Source: Halocaridina rubra
Taxonomy: Eukaryota; Arthropoda; Malacostraca; Decapoda; Atyidae
DNA: 64,000 nucleotides
Direction of reading: 5' to 3'
Assembly: GCA_037179515.1 (NCBI GenBank)
Contig: JAXCGZ010009489.1
Span: 101,001-165,000 of the forward strand
Made by a program: the position numbers and the translations under genes. Below the pieces are notes generated by a model, which had not been told where the DNA came from, made no database searches, and was given only the letters and a program-made list of their open reading frames with translations. Below are positions 36,609 through 62,769 of this stretch, piece after piece; the stretch's first letter is position 1, and each line of letters begins with the position of its first letter.

Positions 36609-39185
36609 GCTTTACAAATGGTTTAAAAGTTTATTGATAAATTAACAACACTTAAAAATGCTTATCCAAGACCAGATAGAAATAGCCACATTGCGGCCGA
36701 GATAATTTTCGTTGTTTTTTTCCTTATTATGAGGAAAATTGGAGGAATTTTGATTTATTTTATAGAATAACAATAATATAGAGTAAATCTATACATAAAT
36801 CACATATTAATTATGCTGAATGGGCAATCGACATATATAAAATAAATTTTTTAATTGATTGTCATTCTTCAATCTGCTTCGATGATTATGTAATTATTTA
36901 ACAATTTAGAATATATAAAACTATTTATTATTGTAATCTCCAGTATGTATTTTGTTACAAGAAAAGTAAACTTTCAATTTATTTTTGTGATAATTGACTT
37001 CTTAATTTTAGTGAAAATATTATTGTACGAAAAATAAGATATAGCGATTTTTTTTTTTTTAACTTTTGTAATGGCCGTTTTGAAGTACCTCACATTAATC
37101 TGAATTTTCTTAATGGAATAGTGTTATAAATAGCTTATAGAATATTTGACACTTATGAATAGGATTTGTTGAATTATTAATATTTAAATAATATTCATAG
37201 AGGCAGAGACTATGAGATTGTGATAGTCCAAAAGGCAGCTAAAAGTTGACAAGATCTCCAATGGCTTTGAAGGTAGAAGCCTGTTTATGTGAACAAAAAG
37301 CTCCCTCTAGTGTTTTGAGTAGTTGAAATTGTGTCTAGTGTTTCAATATGAATTGAGGTACATAAAATTTTTCGTTATATATTGTATGTTTGTATTGTGT
37401 TATATTGTATTGTATTTTTTATTTTGTTGTGTTGTATTGTATTGTATTTAGGGTCAGGCATCCACCCTTGGTTATCCCGATGTGTGTTACATGTATTTGA
37501 AACAGTCCAGCCATGCTGATTGTATAGTAATACAAGGTATAAGTTTACTTTCGCACCCTCGGTGAGGAAAAAATCAGATAAAATTATCATATCGGAAAAG
37601 GTTATGTTAGTTTGGTTAGATCTCCCCCATTCAAGAGAGTTTAATAACGGAAGCTAGTTTTTCAAATGTTATAGGCAGTAGTTCGAATGGGCAGCCGCAT
37701 TTGTGGTTGCAAGGCTCATTTCTTTAATTTATGAAGGAAGAGCAGTAGGGCACACTGCTTAATCTTCTATTAAAGTCGTATTGGCCAAGCCTTCTGTATT
37801 GAAATTATTCCTGCATGACCCAGGGCCAGTGCCCTATGCTCCTGACATTGGGCCTGTGCATAAATCTTACTGATAGTGTAGAAGTATATATGCGGAATTT
37901 TGCTCTGTAACAAAGACAGCAGTTGTATGGCTATTTTGATTTGCACTCTTCATCACAGTCAGTCAGTATTGTTAGGTTCATTATTATGTGAATTCATTAG
38001 GAAAATATAAGTATTTTCTCACTGATTTAAAGGTGTCTGTGTTCATATTTTCTTAGTTGTGGTGAGATGCCTTTGGTATGTTCAGCGTAGTAATATACAG
38101 TTAATCCCAAGAGAGTTTGAATGTATCAGATCACACCACGTTAAGTCACAAATGAAAAAAAAATCAAGCTGTACCAAAAACCCATAAGAACAAAAGTTTA
38201 TGTGTATTGTTATGAAAAATTTCCAGATTTAACTTTGAATATTTAAGTTACAAGATCCTTAGAATCTTAATTATTCTTTACTGTTTCCAAACTCCTAGTT
38301 TGTCTCTTGACCTTGATGGAAACCTGGGGTACCTAACCCTGGTGGGCAATTTTCCATCAGTAACCAAACACAAAATCTAAGATTTCTAGATTGGCACTAA
38401 GTTATCAAGCTACTTCTTGTGTCCAAGCTCAAGGAGATATTATCATTGTTAGATTATGCTGGATAAATTGTGACAGAGGATGTATTTCTACTTCCAAGAA
38501 GTAAATATGCTAATGTGTTTACTATATTTGTGTAATATTTCATATGTAATTATTTTGTGAAAGTTTTCACCCAAGCTCCCACTGTAGAAATGTCCTTGTA
38601 ACCCCAGTGGGGTCCAGTCAGCAATCCATCCTAAACAAGCAACAGATCTCCTCCAAAAACTGATAAATAAAACCCAAAAAGTCCTGTTTGGCACTCCTTG
38701 ATATATTCTTAAATTTGCAGTAGCTTTGATATTATTTCATGTCATCATATTAGCTATAAGGACGAGCTCAGAATACTTATAATATTGAATGTCACAGAGA
38801 CTTGAGTTTTCATACTAATAAGATCGAAATTCACATGATATTCCAGACCTCTCCTATATTCAGATATTACTATATGGACTGGATATTTAGGATCTGACTC
38901 ATGTACAGTAGTCATGATTTTGCTCTCATAAGGCATTTCTCATTGCCAGAGAGTTTGCATTATTTCTAATATCATTTAGCTTTCATATGCTATTTAGGAA
39001 TTGTGTCTATTTTTACAGCTCGAATTCTGTGAGTGTGTTTATTTACTTTAGAGTGAACTCTTTATTTATATAAGTTGGCATAATTCAGCCGAAAAAATAA
39101 GTATGCATCACTTCTAGACATTTTAAGATGATTTGCTCTAAGACATATTGTTTAATACTTTCAGATTTAAAAGTGCTGATGAAAG
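36609..39185. other. Intergenic region between divergent SGNH-like gene and ANAPC5
   Basis: The 5' flanks of both genes, 2.6 kb apart. A (TTGTA)n-like pentanucleotide tract lies at about 37385-37450. Otherwise unique AT-rich DNA. No promoter element could be fixed. Confidence 0.55.
37385..37450. repeat. Pentanucleotide (TTGTA)n-like repeat
   Basis: Imperfect TTGTATTGTGTTATATTGTA-type array. Confidence 0.85.
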
Positions 39186-53487
<14,302 letters not shown>

Positions 53488-54100
53488 GGCTGATATCTTA
53501 ATATGTCTAATTGAAACGATCAGTTTTGTTTTATAATGAACAATTGATTGCATAGCTTGCTGAAGTGAAAACCATGTGATGTTTTAAGAATTTTATTTGA
53601 GTACTGTATTTATAATAAATTAATTTATTTATTTGAGTTTGAATATTCACAGCTTTTTGGTGTGAAGATTTTTAGCTTGCGGATCGGTCAGTTCAGTGAC
53701 TGCTACTTTCCTCCCACCCCCAAACTCTGGAACTCTCTTCCTTTACTGTAGTCATCCCTTACTCTTATAACCAGTCTTCCTGCAAAGAGATGATCTGTCG
53801 TCATTTCAGATACAAAATTAATCCCGAGTGTCTTCAGTTTTCTTGGTAAATATAAAGTTTTAAAAATATGGCAGCTATAAAGGGTTTTCATATTTATCTG
53901 AAATCACATTGACCTTTGGTTCATAAAACACATCCCACATACTCAACAACGACAATCTGCAATTGAGCAAGACGATAACAAAGTTCTAAATCAATGTTGA
54001 CAATCTGGTCAATATCCATATGCATGAATTCATGGCTAACAATTTAAAGGTTCCTCAAAAACATTGATATGAACTTTATATTTTTTTTAATTTTCAGTTT
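53488..54100. other. ANAPC5 3' flank
   Basis: AT-rich, contains the poly(A) hexamer; nothing else recognised. Confidence 0.5.
53614..53619 (+). promoter_or_regulatory. Likely polyadenylation signal of ANAPC5
   Basis: AATAAA about 127 bases after the ANAPC5 stop codon; the first canonical hexamer downstream. Confidence 0.5.
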
Positions 54101-54109
54101 GACAGCATT

Positions 54110-55016
54110 GCTTCGGAGAGGGCAGATCTACACTAACAAACTTGACCAAATTTCATGATGAAGTAAGCCAGATTTCACAAGAAAGAGGGGGCCTTGCAGA
54201 TTGCATAGTCTTAGATTTTCAGAAGACATATGATACAGTCCCACCTGAGAAACTTATTAGGAAACTGCAAGGATAGGTGGAAATGTCTAGGAGTGGATAA
54301 AAGCTTGTAAAGATGGGAGGATACAGAAGATCAGAGCAAGACACTTCAGTGTCTGACTGGAAATAGGTTAACAGTGGGGTAGCTAAGGAATTAATTTTAG
54401 GGTCAATTCTGTCCCTTATATATGTAAATTACCTGCTGGAGGTTGTAGAAGCACATCCAAATAAATGATGCAAAGATTGTGAAGAGAGTAATAGACGAGA
54501 ATAATAGTAGAGAATTAAAGAAAGACCTAGATAATCTTTATGAGTGATCAGACAAGTGGGCCACAAGATTCAATGCTATAAAATGTAATGGAAATAAACA
54601 AGAAGGCCCAAGTTTGGGTACTCAATAGAAGGTTAAAACTTCAAGAATCAAAGTAATCTCATATATGAGGAAATGCTGATGGAGTTAGGCTCACCATCAC
54701 TCGAAGTGAGTAGGAAGAGGGGGAGATATGGTAACGGTTTTTATATTTTTTCGTGGTTTTGACAAAGGGAACAGAGAACGATATTTTGCTGTGGGTGGCT
54801 CTAGAACTAGAGGTCTGAGTTCAAAACTTCTTGAGGATATATTTTTGCAGGAGGTAAGGAAGTACTTTTTCAGTGAAAATTGGAATTTGCTGAGCAAAGT
54901 AGTCGTAAACACTAAATGAATTCATAATTATAGCAGTAGATATTATAAGTGTCAGTGAGTGCATATTGAAACCGTTCAGGGGACAGGCGTTACGAGCACG
55001 GGGCTCATTCCCGTGA

Positions 55017-55018
<2 letters not shown>
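54110..55018 (+). pseudogene. LINE remnant: reverse transcriptase to 3' end
   Basis: Plus strand reads ADCIVLDFQKTYDTVPPEKL (the conserved LDFxKAFDTVPH motif), later SGVAKELILGSILSLIYVN (GVPQGSVLGPLLFLIYIND-like), then the tail VRKYFFSENWNLLSKVVV. The catalytic YADD region is decayed. It ends GGGCTCATTCCCGTGAGCAT and runs straight into (TA)n. Confidence 0.8.

Positions 55019-55092
<74 letters not shown>
55019..55092. repeat. (TA)n microsatellite after a LINE 3' end
   Basis: About 74 bases of TA. Confidence 0.97.
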
Positions 55093-55096
<4 letters not shown>

Positions 55097-56235
55097 CGCT
55101 TCTCTTTTTCAGTATTTATAAGGCATGCCCCAAAAAAGTTCTCGTAATAACGATATGAATTTTCCATAATAAAAGTCACAATATTGCTTCGAAGGTTTAT
55201 GTTATGAATGAATTTTTAATGCCAGAAAATCTAAGGTGTCATAGCCTAAGGAATTTTGGGTGCGTCTTTTTGAGTTGCCATGTACGGAATTATTATTCGC
55301 TTTGTACCAACTAAAAACAATATAGTAGAGTTCCTCGGAAAAGGGAGGGATTTTTATTTTTGCTTATTTTAAAGAGATTTTTCATTTTTTTTAGCATGTT
55401 GAACCCTAGAATACTACGGAATAATGTGACGAAATAAAATGGAACCCTTTCTGTGGCAACAAGAAAAATTGGTCGTTCACTTGTGTGGTAAGAGTTGCCT
55501 TGTGGGAACCCCAATTCCTTCTCTCCCTTGTTTTAATCACTGTATAACATTCTCTCTCATTATACCAGACGAATGTTGAGGAAGGATAACTTTGTGTATA
55601 CTAGATTAATAAATAAAATTTTCTGTATATGTATTGATTATCCTTGGAATAGGGATCACGTACGATAAAGCGACAATTCTTACTACTAATGTATTAAGCA
55701 CGACAGCGTCTGCTTAGGCCGCTGAAAATGATAACAAAAGCTGTTTTATCGTGAAAAGATGATAAATTATTCAATTTTGATAAATTACACTAACAAAGGT
55801 ACACAACAACAGCAATAATTAACAACAACAACAACAATAATTAATGTCATGACCAAAGAAAATTTACAAGTTGGTTTTAAAGCTTATAATAATTGTGAAG
55901 ACAAAAAAAATGTGAAACATCAAACTACTATTATTATGATTATGATTATCATCATCGTTGATATTATTATTATTATTGTCATTAGAATGAAAATAGTTAA
56001 GGTATTATTGGCACATGAACAGGAGTCTTCGGCATCTTCCAGGAAGTTTCTGAGGGTGAGGAACTACCCCCACCAGAGATTCTCTCGAGTTTAGTGTTCA
56101 TAATGTCATTGTGAGGGGAAGGTTGTGTCATTGTTCTCTTCCTGCCATTGATCTTGTGTCGTTGGTCAAAATATAGGATTTCTATTTATTCATGAGAAAA
56201 TGGACTCAGGTGGATACCATTCCTATTTTCATTAG
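55093..56235. other. Intergenic, nothing recognised
   Basis: AT-rich DNA with short AAC and ATT runs (55.80-55.99 kb); no supported gene. Confidence 0.5.
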
Positions 56236-57038
56236 AGTCTTGTTGATGACAACGTGTTTTTGGTTATTAGTGAATTGGAGATTTCGTGTTTCTGGACGGG
56301 AAACGCCACTCACATTTTAATTCCAAAAGGTGAGTTTTCAGAATATATTTTCATGTAATTTTTTTTAAAGATTATTCTGCTTTGTCAAGAGTTATTTTAA
56401 GCTATTTGTGTGTGTGTTTACAATTGCATTTTATCTTTTATTATGTATATTTTTAATTATAATAAAAAAAAATTTGCAAATTGTTGGAAATATCGAGATT
56501 TTGAGTTATTTATGAATTACCTCAGGAAAAATAAACTTTGTATAAATATGATACTTGATCAAGATTTTTTTTCTGAATAATTTGTGTTATTTTACAGTCG
56601 TATGTGTTTTTATTTTACATATTCAATATAATATTCAATAAAAGTAAGAATTTGAATTTATTGTGACTTACAAGTTAACATAGACAAAAAAAGTTAAAAT
56701 CATGTTGTACTCAAATTTTGATTCTTAGTCTAAGTTAGTCTAGGTTAGGTTCGGTTACTTAGTTTACAAACTTCTATTTTTTTTTTTTAAATTTCAGTCG
56801 TTGAGTGTGAGGTTGTAAAAAATTACCAGAAATATTTTTTTTATTATTAATTTTATGATTTTTCACCCTTAATTTTTTTATATTGCTAGGAATAGGTTAG
56901 ATTAGTTAGAATGCATAAGTACCATTTTTATGTATTTTTTTTTTTAATAGGGGCTTGCCTTGACTTAGCTGAAATAGTAAATATGATCTTTATTCTAGAA
57001 ATAAAGAGAGCTGAATTTTGTCTTAGCATAAGCCTAAT

Positions 57039-57126
<88 letters not shown>

Positions 57127-57193
57127 CTAAACAGATTTTTGGCGTCCATGTCATACTAATACAATAAATATATTACGATCGTATAAATTGCTT

Positions 57194-57291
<98 letters not shown>

Positions 57292-57412
57292 ATTCGAGAA
57301 TTTAAAAATCCTGTTGTATTTTTTTTTTTTTTTCATTTCTCAAGGTGCTACATCAGACCGTTTCTTGCCTGCCAATGGTGAAAGTAACTTTACATTTTGC
57401 TGCTTCAGTTGA
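56236..57412 (+). CDS. Two possible coding exons of an unrecognised gene
   Basis: 56236-56329 follows TTTTCATTAG and ends at a strong donor (AAAAG|GTGAGT); in one frame it reads SLVDDNVFLVISELE...THILIPK. A second block begins after a T-rich tract and TCTCAAG at 57345 and reads in the matching phase GATSDRFLPANGESNF, then stops at 57412. The phases are compatible and the composition looks protein-like, but I recognise no family. A competing frame in the first block (ATG at about 56191) gives a 42-residue hydrophobic peptide. A long (TA)n and a (CT)n tract lie between the two blocks. Chance splice-like edges in AT-rich DNA are quite possible. Confidence 0.2.
57042..57117. repeat. (TA)n microsatellite
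   Basis: About 76 bases of TA followed by a T run. Confidence 0.97.
57196..57290. repeat. (CT)n microsatellite
   Basis: About 90 bases of CT with one CCT break. Confidence 0.97.
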
Positions 57413-57463
57413 TTTTTTCTCTCTTCCAAATAGTACAGTAGATTACATTTTAATAATAAATAG

Positions 57464-57541
57464 TAATGATAATGATAATAATAATTATTTTTTGTTATTG
57501 TTGTTGTTGAGAATGCTGTTGCTATAATAATAATAATAATA

Positions 57542-57588
<47 letters not shown>

Positions 57589-57770
57589 TAAACTGAGAAT
57601 AAGATTGCAAGTTCATTAGGCATCTCTGCAAATTCTTTTAAGTTCTTGCAATATCAATGGGAAATAATAATAATAATAATAATAATGATAATAATAATAA
57701 TAATAATATTATTATTGTTATTATTATTATTGTTATTATTATTATTAATATTATTATTATTATTATTGAA
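57464..57770. repeat. (AAT)n/(ATT)n cluster
   Basis: Two pairs of AAT then ATT blocks (57523-57592, 57664-57768) that can form hairpins. Confidence 0.92.
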
Positions 57771-58032
57771 TGCTTCATCAAATATATCTCGTTTAAACTG
57801 AATATTTTCTCCTTGCATCTACTGACTTACATTTCCGTTGGTAACAATAGAAATTGTTAGTAATGAAAGTAGTTTTACTTAGTTATTATTTCGTTTTCTT
57901 TACATCAGGATCCTAGCCAGATGCTTGTATGAACTCCATTTGTGTGTGTCTAGCTAACTAACAATATGGTATTCTAGGTTTACACTGTTTAAGAAATTGG
58001 GCCTATATGCAGTAGCAGATGTTGCTGTTGTT

Positions 58033-58226
58033 GTTCCGGTTTGATGTCACGGACTCCCTTTTCTACCAATGGCTAGGACGGTTGCCTTCTTGCGAAGGAC
58101 TTGTTTTGGCAGATGTAATCGTTGCCTTGAGTGCATGCCCTTGCTAACCTCAGACCGTGACGGGGCGCGAACCCTCGACCTGACGCTTCAGAGTAGCGGA
58201 CGCTACCGCTTGAGCCACGGCGACTA
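58033..58226 (-). repeat. tRNA-derived SINE, full-length and well preserved
   Basis: Minus strand starts TCGCCGTGGCTCAAGCGGTA (A box TGGCTCAAGCGG), then B box GGTCGAGGGTTCGCGCCCC, CGTCACGGTCTGAGGTTAGC, CAGATGTAATC inverse and ends GGGAGTCCGTGACATCAAAC. Reference copy for the family in this window. Confidence 0.92.
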
Positions 58227-58241
58227 ATGTAGTAGCAGTTG

Positions 58242-58243
<2 letters not shown>

Positions 58244-58321
<78 letters not shown>
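58244..58321. repeat. (TA)n microsatellite next to a SINE head
   Basis: About 78 bases of TA. Confidence 0.97.
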
Positions 58322-58323
<2 letters not shown>

Positions 58324-58447
58324 GAATATTTTTACGTCTGCAGCGTGAAGCTCCGCTCTCGCACGTACATACGTACACACTCGTTCATTTAGAGCTCCTG
58401 TGGTGCTCTTGAATTATCCTCCAAGTGTTGATCTCTACAAATGAGTA

Positions 58448-58633
58448 GTCACCGTGGCTCAAGCGGTAGCGTCTCCGACCCTGAGGCATCAGGTCGAGGG
58501 TTCGCGCCCTTTCACGGTCTGAGGTTAGCAAGGGCATGCACTCAGGGTAACGATTACATCTGCCAAAACTAGTCCTTCACAAGAAGTCAAACGTCCTAGC
58601 CCTCGGTAGAAAAGGGAGTCCTTGACGTAAAAC
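58448..58633 (+). repeat. tRNA-derived SINE, full-length
   Basis: CACCGTGGCTCAAGCGGTAG, GGTCGAGGGTTCGCGCCC, CACGGTCTGAGGTTAGCAAG, CAGGGTAACGATTACATCTG and AAAAGGGAGTCCTTGACGTA. It lies inverted to the copy 220 bases upstream. Confidence 0.92.
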
Positions 58634-59604
58634 TGGAACAGAACAGTTGATCTCTACAAATGAAATACGTGATCGTAAACACTACTTACATTAAGTGGTT
58701 ACATTCTACTGCTCTTCAGTACTGTTCCCATCAGCAATATATGAATCATTAACTACCCAACAGGCAGTTAAGGAGCACTTATATGTGATGCGTTGCTATT
58801 GTTTTCTCTGGTACTGGAGGAGTGCCTCTTTGAAGGATACCTCTAATGTATTGGGACGCTAATGTTGGACCGGTTATGTTTGGCATTTGTGTAGCAAGTG
58901 TTTAAACACTGTTGGTCTTGTTTAGTTTTTACATCCAGATTTCTATCGTTGGCGGCTTTATGTGGAGAGAGAATTGGTTTCTGTATTGTCCTGATGCTAG
59001 TTTTTTTCTGAAATCGATTGTAGTCTAATGTGAAGAGGGACGTTGTGCAAAGAAAGGACTTATGCACTTGTTATATAGAACAGTCTTTGGATTTTGGTTT
59101 TGATTTTTTGTATTTGTGTATGATTTTGTTAATATAGGACAGTCTTTGGTTTTTGGTTTTGATTTTTTTTTTTTGTATTTGTTTATGATTTTTTTTTGTT
59201 TTTAGGGTAAGGTTTAAAAATCGCGCGCATAGCTTAGCAACAGTCTCACTCTTTGTTTAGAACTCATTTTAAACAGAGGTCAACTACCTAGGAAAAATGA
59301 AACGGAGGAGTACTGAGATCTTTCAGACTATATTTGTTCATCTACAGAGCAACTCTTTTTGTTATATTGTTATATTGAGTCTTGTCTCAGTTCAGATGAT
59401 TCATTGCAAGTTCCAGTCCTTCAATTGCAGAACCTTTTTATTTTTTTAATTCAATATTGCGACTTTCTCGTGCAAAATCTGTACAATTAATCAGTTTCGG
59501 ATTAAATAATAACGAAAAGAAACTGAAAAAAGTATTGGCAATATGCATATATTTCTTTAGTTAAAATCTTTCAGCAAGCGATAAGAAATAAGTCTCAAGG
59601 GTAC

Positions 59605-60292
59605 GAATGGGGCTGTTTTGCTCTGTGCGATTAGCGCTCAACGATGATTGCCAAACGATTGTCTAGAGCACTAATTCTTTATTTTTGAATGGGGCTGTTT
59701 TGCTCTGTGTGATTATCGCTCAACAATGATTGTCAAACGATTGTCTAGAGCACTAATTCTTTATTTTTGAATGGGGCTGTTTTGCTCTGTGTGATTATCG
59801 CTCAACGATGATCGTTCATGGCTCAACGATGATTGTCAAACGATTGTCTAGAGCACTAATTCTTTATTTTTGAATGGGGCTGTTTTGCTCTGTGCGATTA
59901 TCGCTCAACAATGATTGTCAAACGATTGTCTAGAGCACTAATTCTTTATTTTTGAATGGGGCTGTTTTGCTCTGTGTGATTATCGCTCAACGATGATTGT
60001 CAAACGATTGTCTACAGCACTAATTCTTTGTTTTTGAATGGGGCTGTTTCGCTTCGAGCGACTGCTGCGGCAGTCGCTCGAAGCATAACAATCCCATTCA
60101 AAGACAAAGAATTAGTGCTCTAGACAATCGTTTGACAATCATTGTTGAACCATGAACGATCATCGTTGAGCGATAATCACACCGAGCAAAACAGCCCTAT
60201 TCAGAAACAAAGAATGAGTGCTCTAGACAATCGTTTGACAATCATCGTTGCGCCATGAACGATCATCGTTGAGCGATAATCACACCGAGTAA
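59605..60292. mobile_element. Foldback element made of inverted tandem repeats
   Basis: Units of 82 bp (one of 103 bp) begin at 59605, 59687, 59769, 59872, 59954 and 60036, each GAATGGGGCTGTTTTGCTC...CAAACGATTGTCTAGAGCAC. A 15-bp stem with a TGCG loop sits at 60051-60084, and two inverted units of the 103-bp type follow to about 60292. Confidence 0.92.
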
Positions 60293-60520
60293 AAAAAAAA
60301 ATAAAAATGACAAGCAAACAGATGTCAATCAATAGTTTATTGACAGCGTGTTTCATACCGTGACTGTAAGGGCCCACATGTGACCTGACCTCACTCACTC
60401 TTTCTCCATTGTAGCCTTTTACGTGACCCTTGACATCTCCCTGCCTGTCACCTTCCGGATGAGCTCCCGGATGCAACGCGTATTTTGAATATGCAACCTC
60501 TAATGAGAACTGCGAGCGGT

Positions 60521-60985
60521 TTTAAGTCACGGACTCCCTTTTCTACCAAGGGTCAGGACAGTGCTTTCTTACTAAGGAATTTATTTTTGGCAAGTGAGAC
60601 TATCACCCTGAGAGAATGCCCTTTCTCCCTTTTCTACCAAGGCCAGGACGGTGTTCTCTTGCTAAGGAATTTATTTTTGGCAAGTGAGACTATTACCCTG
60701 AGTGAATGCCCTTTCTCCCTTTTCTACCAAGGCCAGGACGGTGCTTTCTTGCTAAGGAATTTGTTTTTGGCAAGTGCGACTATTACTCTGAGTGAATGCC
60801 CTTTCTCCCTTTTCTACCAAGGGCCAGGACGGTGCTTTCTTGCTAAGGAATTTGTTTATGGCAATTGAGACTAGTACCCTGTGTGAATGCCCTTTCTACC
60901 CTCAGACCGTGGCAGGTCGCGAACCCACGAACCTGACGAATCAAAATCATGAGTGTTACCACTCGGCCTCTTTGGCCACAGTGCA
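60521..60985 (-). repeat. tRNA-derived SINE with a four-fold internal tandem expansion
   Basis: Units of about 90 bp begin with CTCCCTTTTCTACCAAGG at 60534, 60625, 60715 and 60805; the family body then continues to CAGACCGTGGCAGGTCGCGA (B box side) and a degraded head. The open frame across it is a repeat artefact. Confidence 0.9.
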
Positions 60986-61112
60986 ACATGTAATGTGAAC
61001 ATTTATTGTTATTATGAAACAAACAATGAAAAGAAATCTAACCTAACCTTATTCTAAATGGAATAGGTGTAGATGTCGTACTTTATTAAAAATTAAAGTT
61101 AGCAGTGAGACT

Positions 61113-61326
61113 AAAGGGGGTTTTGCACGGTCAAACGGTTCGTCGAACGCGGTTCGACAGACATGTGTTTGAAGTGATGTTCGAACGTGTGAACGGGGTA
61201 TTTGGTTGTCGAACACGTTCCGTGTTCGACAACTAAATACCCCGTTCACACGTTCGAACATCACTTCAAACACTTGTCTGTCGAACCGCGTTCGACGAAC
61301 CGTTTGACCGTGTAAACCCCCCTTAA
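61113..61326. mobile_element. Near-perfect palindromic MITE (about 210 bp)
   Basis: Arms 61113-61219 and 61221-61326 mirror each other from AAAGGGGGTTTTGCACGGTC to GACCGTGTAAACCCCCCTT with very few mismatches; the centre is GAACACGTTCCGTGTTC. Confidence 0.92.
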
Positions 61327-61507
61327 GATAGTTTTTTCTTTCCATAAAGCTGTTAGGCCATTGGTTAAAAAATTTTGGAGGTCATTTCAAATCTATTTTT
61401 TTTTAATGAATTTTTAAGTACTTTATTAATAAATATGAAAAAAAAATTCCATTATTGATGGAAATAATTTTTATTACTATAAACTCGTTAATTGCTTACT
61501 TATTTGT

Positions 61508-61535
61508 AGGTTATTATTATTATTATTATTATTAC

Positions 61536-61574
<39 letters not shown>
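61508..61574. repeat. (ATT)n microsatellite
   Basis: About 66 bases of ATT with one ACT. Confidence 0.95.
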
Positions 61575-61775
61575 GTTAGCAGTTGTATCATGAATTGTAA
61601 TTAATCTATTTATTGTTGTTATTTTTGGGGGGAGTAGAGTTGCACCGCGTATTCGCTGCCTAAAATCTTTATTTTATTAACAAGAACATATTTTCGAAGA
61701 TAAATTGGGTATGTAGGCCTATGCAGTGTTAGTATGCTATGTATTAAAGGCCTATTCATACTGATATACTGTTCT

Positions 61776-61908
61776 GTTCCGGTTTTACGTCACGGACTCC
61801 CTTTTCAACCAAGGGCTAGGACGGTTGCCTTCTTGAGAAGGACTTGTTTTGGCAGATGTAATCGTTACCCTGAGTGTATGCCCATGCTAACCTCAGACCG
61901 TGACGGGG
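61776..61908 (-). repeat. tRNA-derived SINE, head-truncated
   Basis: CCGGTTTTACGTCACGGACT...GGGCTAGGACGGTTGCC...CTCAGACCGTGACGGGGC, then cut before the tRNA head, at the same point as the copy at 49.08 kb. Confidence 0.88.
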
Positions 61909-61924
61909 CTGATTGATTATTTTT

Positions 61925-62400
61925 AATGATTGTGACTCCAGGACGGGTAAAGAAAAAAAATTCTGCCCTCATCGGGCCTGGGCACGAAGGTAACTAAAAG
62001 TAAAGCGAAACAGAGATGGGGAGTGTTGTGACTCGTCAGATTTTATTTTTATGATTGTGACACCAGGACCCCCCCAAAAAAAAAAATTGCCCTCATGGGG
62101 CCTGAGCATGAAGAAAACAAAAAGTAAAGAGAAACAGAGATAGGGAGTATTGTGACTTGTCAGATTTTTTTATGATTGTGACACCAGGATGGTCAAAGAA
62201 AATAAATCTGCCTTCATCGGGCTTGGGCATGAAGGTAACTAAATGTAAAGAGAAACAAATTGGGAGTGTTGTGACTTGTTAGATGTGAAGGGATAATGAG
62301 AGATGTGTAACGAATATCCAAGTTCTATTCGGTGTTGATTGATGTAGGCATAGAAAAAGATACTGATTGCTTAGAATAAATATTCTGAAAGGAATCGTAA
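61925..62400 (+). repeat. Tandem array of 'GTGACACCAGGACGG' repeat (three units)
   Basis: Units start at about 61930, 62052 and 62174; the first two are cut after GTTGTGACTTGTCAGATT, the third runs on through GTGAAGGGATAATG to the same end as the copy at 3.7 kb. Confidence 0.88.
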
Positions 62401-62425
62401 CATCTATGAGGTACTGTTTGAACTT

Positions 62426-62484
62426 AAGGGGGGTTTAAACGGTCAAACGGTTCGACGAACCGTTTGACCGTGTAAACCCCCCTT
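62426..62484. mobile_element. Internally deleted copy of the palindromic MITE
   Basis: AAGGGGGGTTTAAACGGTCA...ACGGTTCGACGAACCGT...TGACCGTGTAAACCCCCCTT: only the outer 29 bases of each arm of the 61.1-kb element, joined at GGTTCGACGAACC. Confidence 0.9.
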
Positions 62485-62566
62485 TGAAATTTCGTTGAGT
62501 ACACACTGTATTTCTCATTCATTTTGCACATTATTTTTAAATGTATGGGGACTTTTTTTTTTTTTT

Positions 62567-62715
62567 TACGAACATGAAACCGGATCTAGCAAGATGTTGC
62601 CCTCATCGGGTCCGGGCACCAAAAAGATATTGAGATGAAAAAAGTAGGAGCTTAAGGACAAGGTAGAAATAAAAGAATGATTAACAATAGGAAGAGTACA
62701 GGCTGAAAGAATAGT
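62567..62715 (+). repeat. Dispersed repeat related to the 62-kb array
   Basis: GTTGCCCTCATCGGGTCCGG...GGAGCTTAAGGACAAGGTAG also appears, degraded, at 43.98-44.09 kb. Confidence 0.6.
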
Positions 62716-62769
62716 CGAAGTAATTACAGACCTCGCAGTTAATTTATTTATTTACTTTATTTTTGGGGG

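Noticed and set aside
57151..57412. Arg-Glu and Ser-Leu repeat frames
   Set aside because: Translations of the (CT)n microsatellite.
60485..60868. 127-residue frame with four 30-residue repeats
   Set aside because: Reads across the tandemly expanded SINE; repeats follow DNA units and no family is recognisable.
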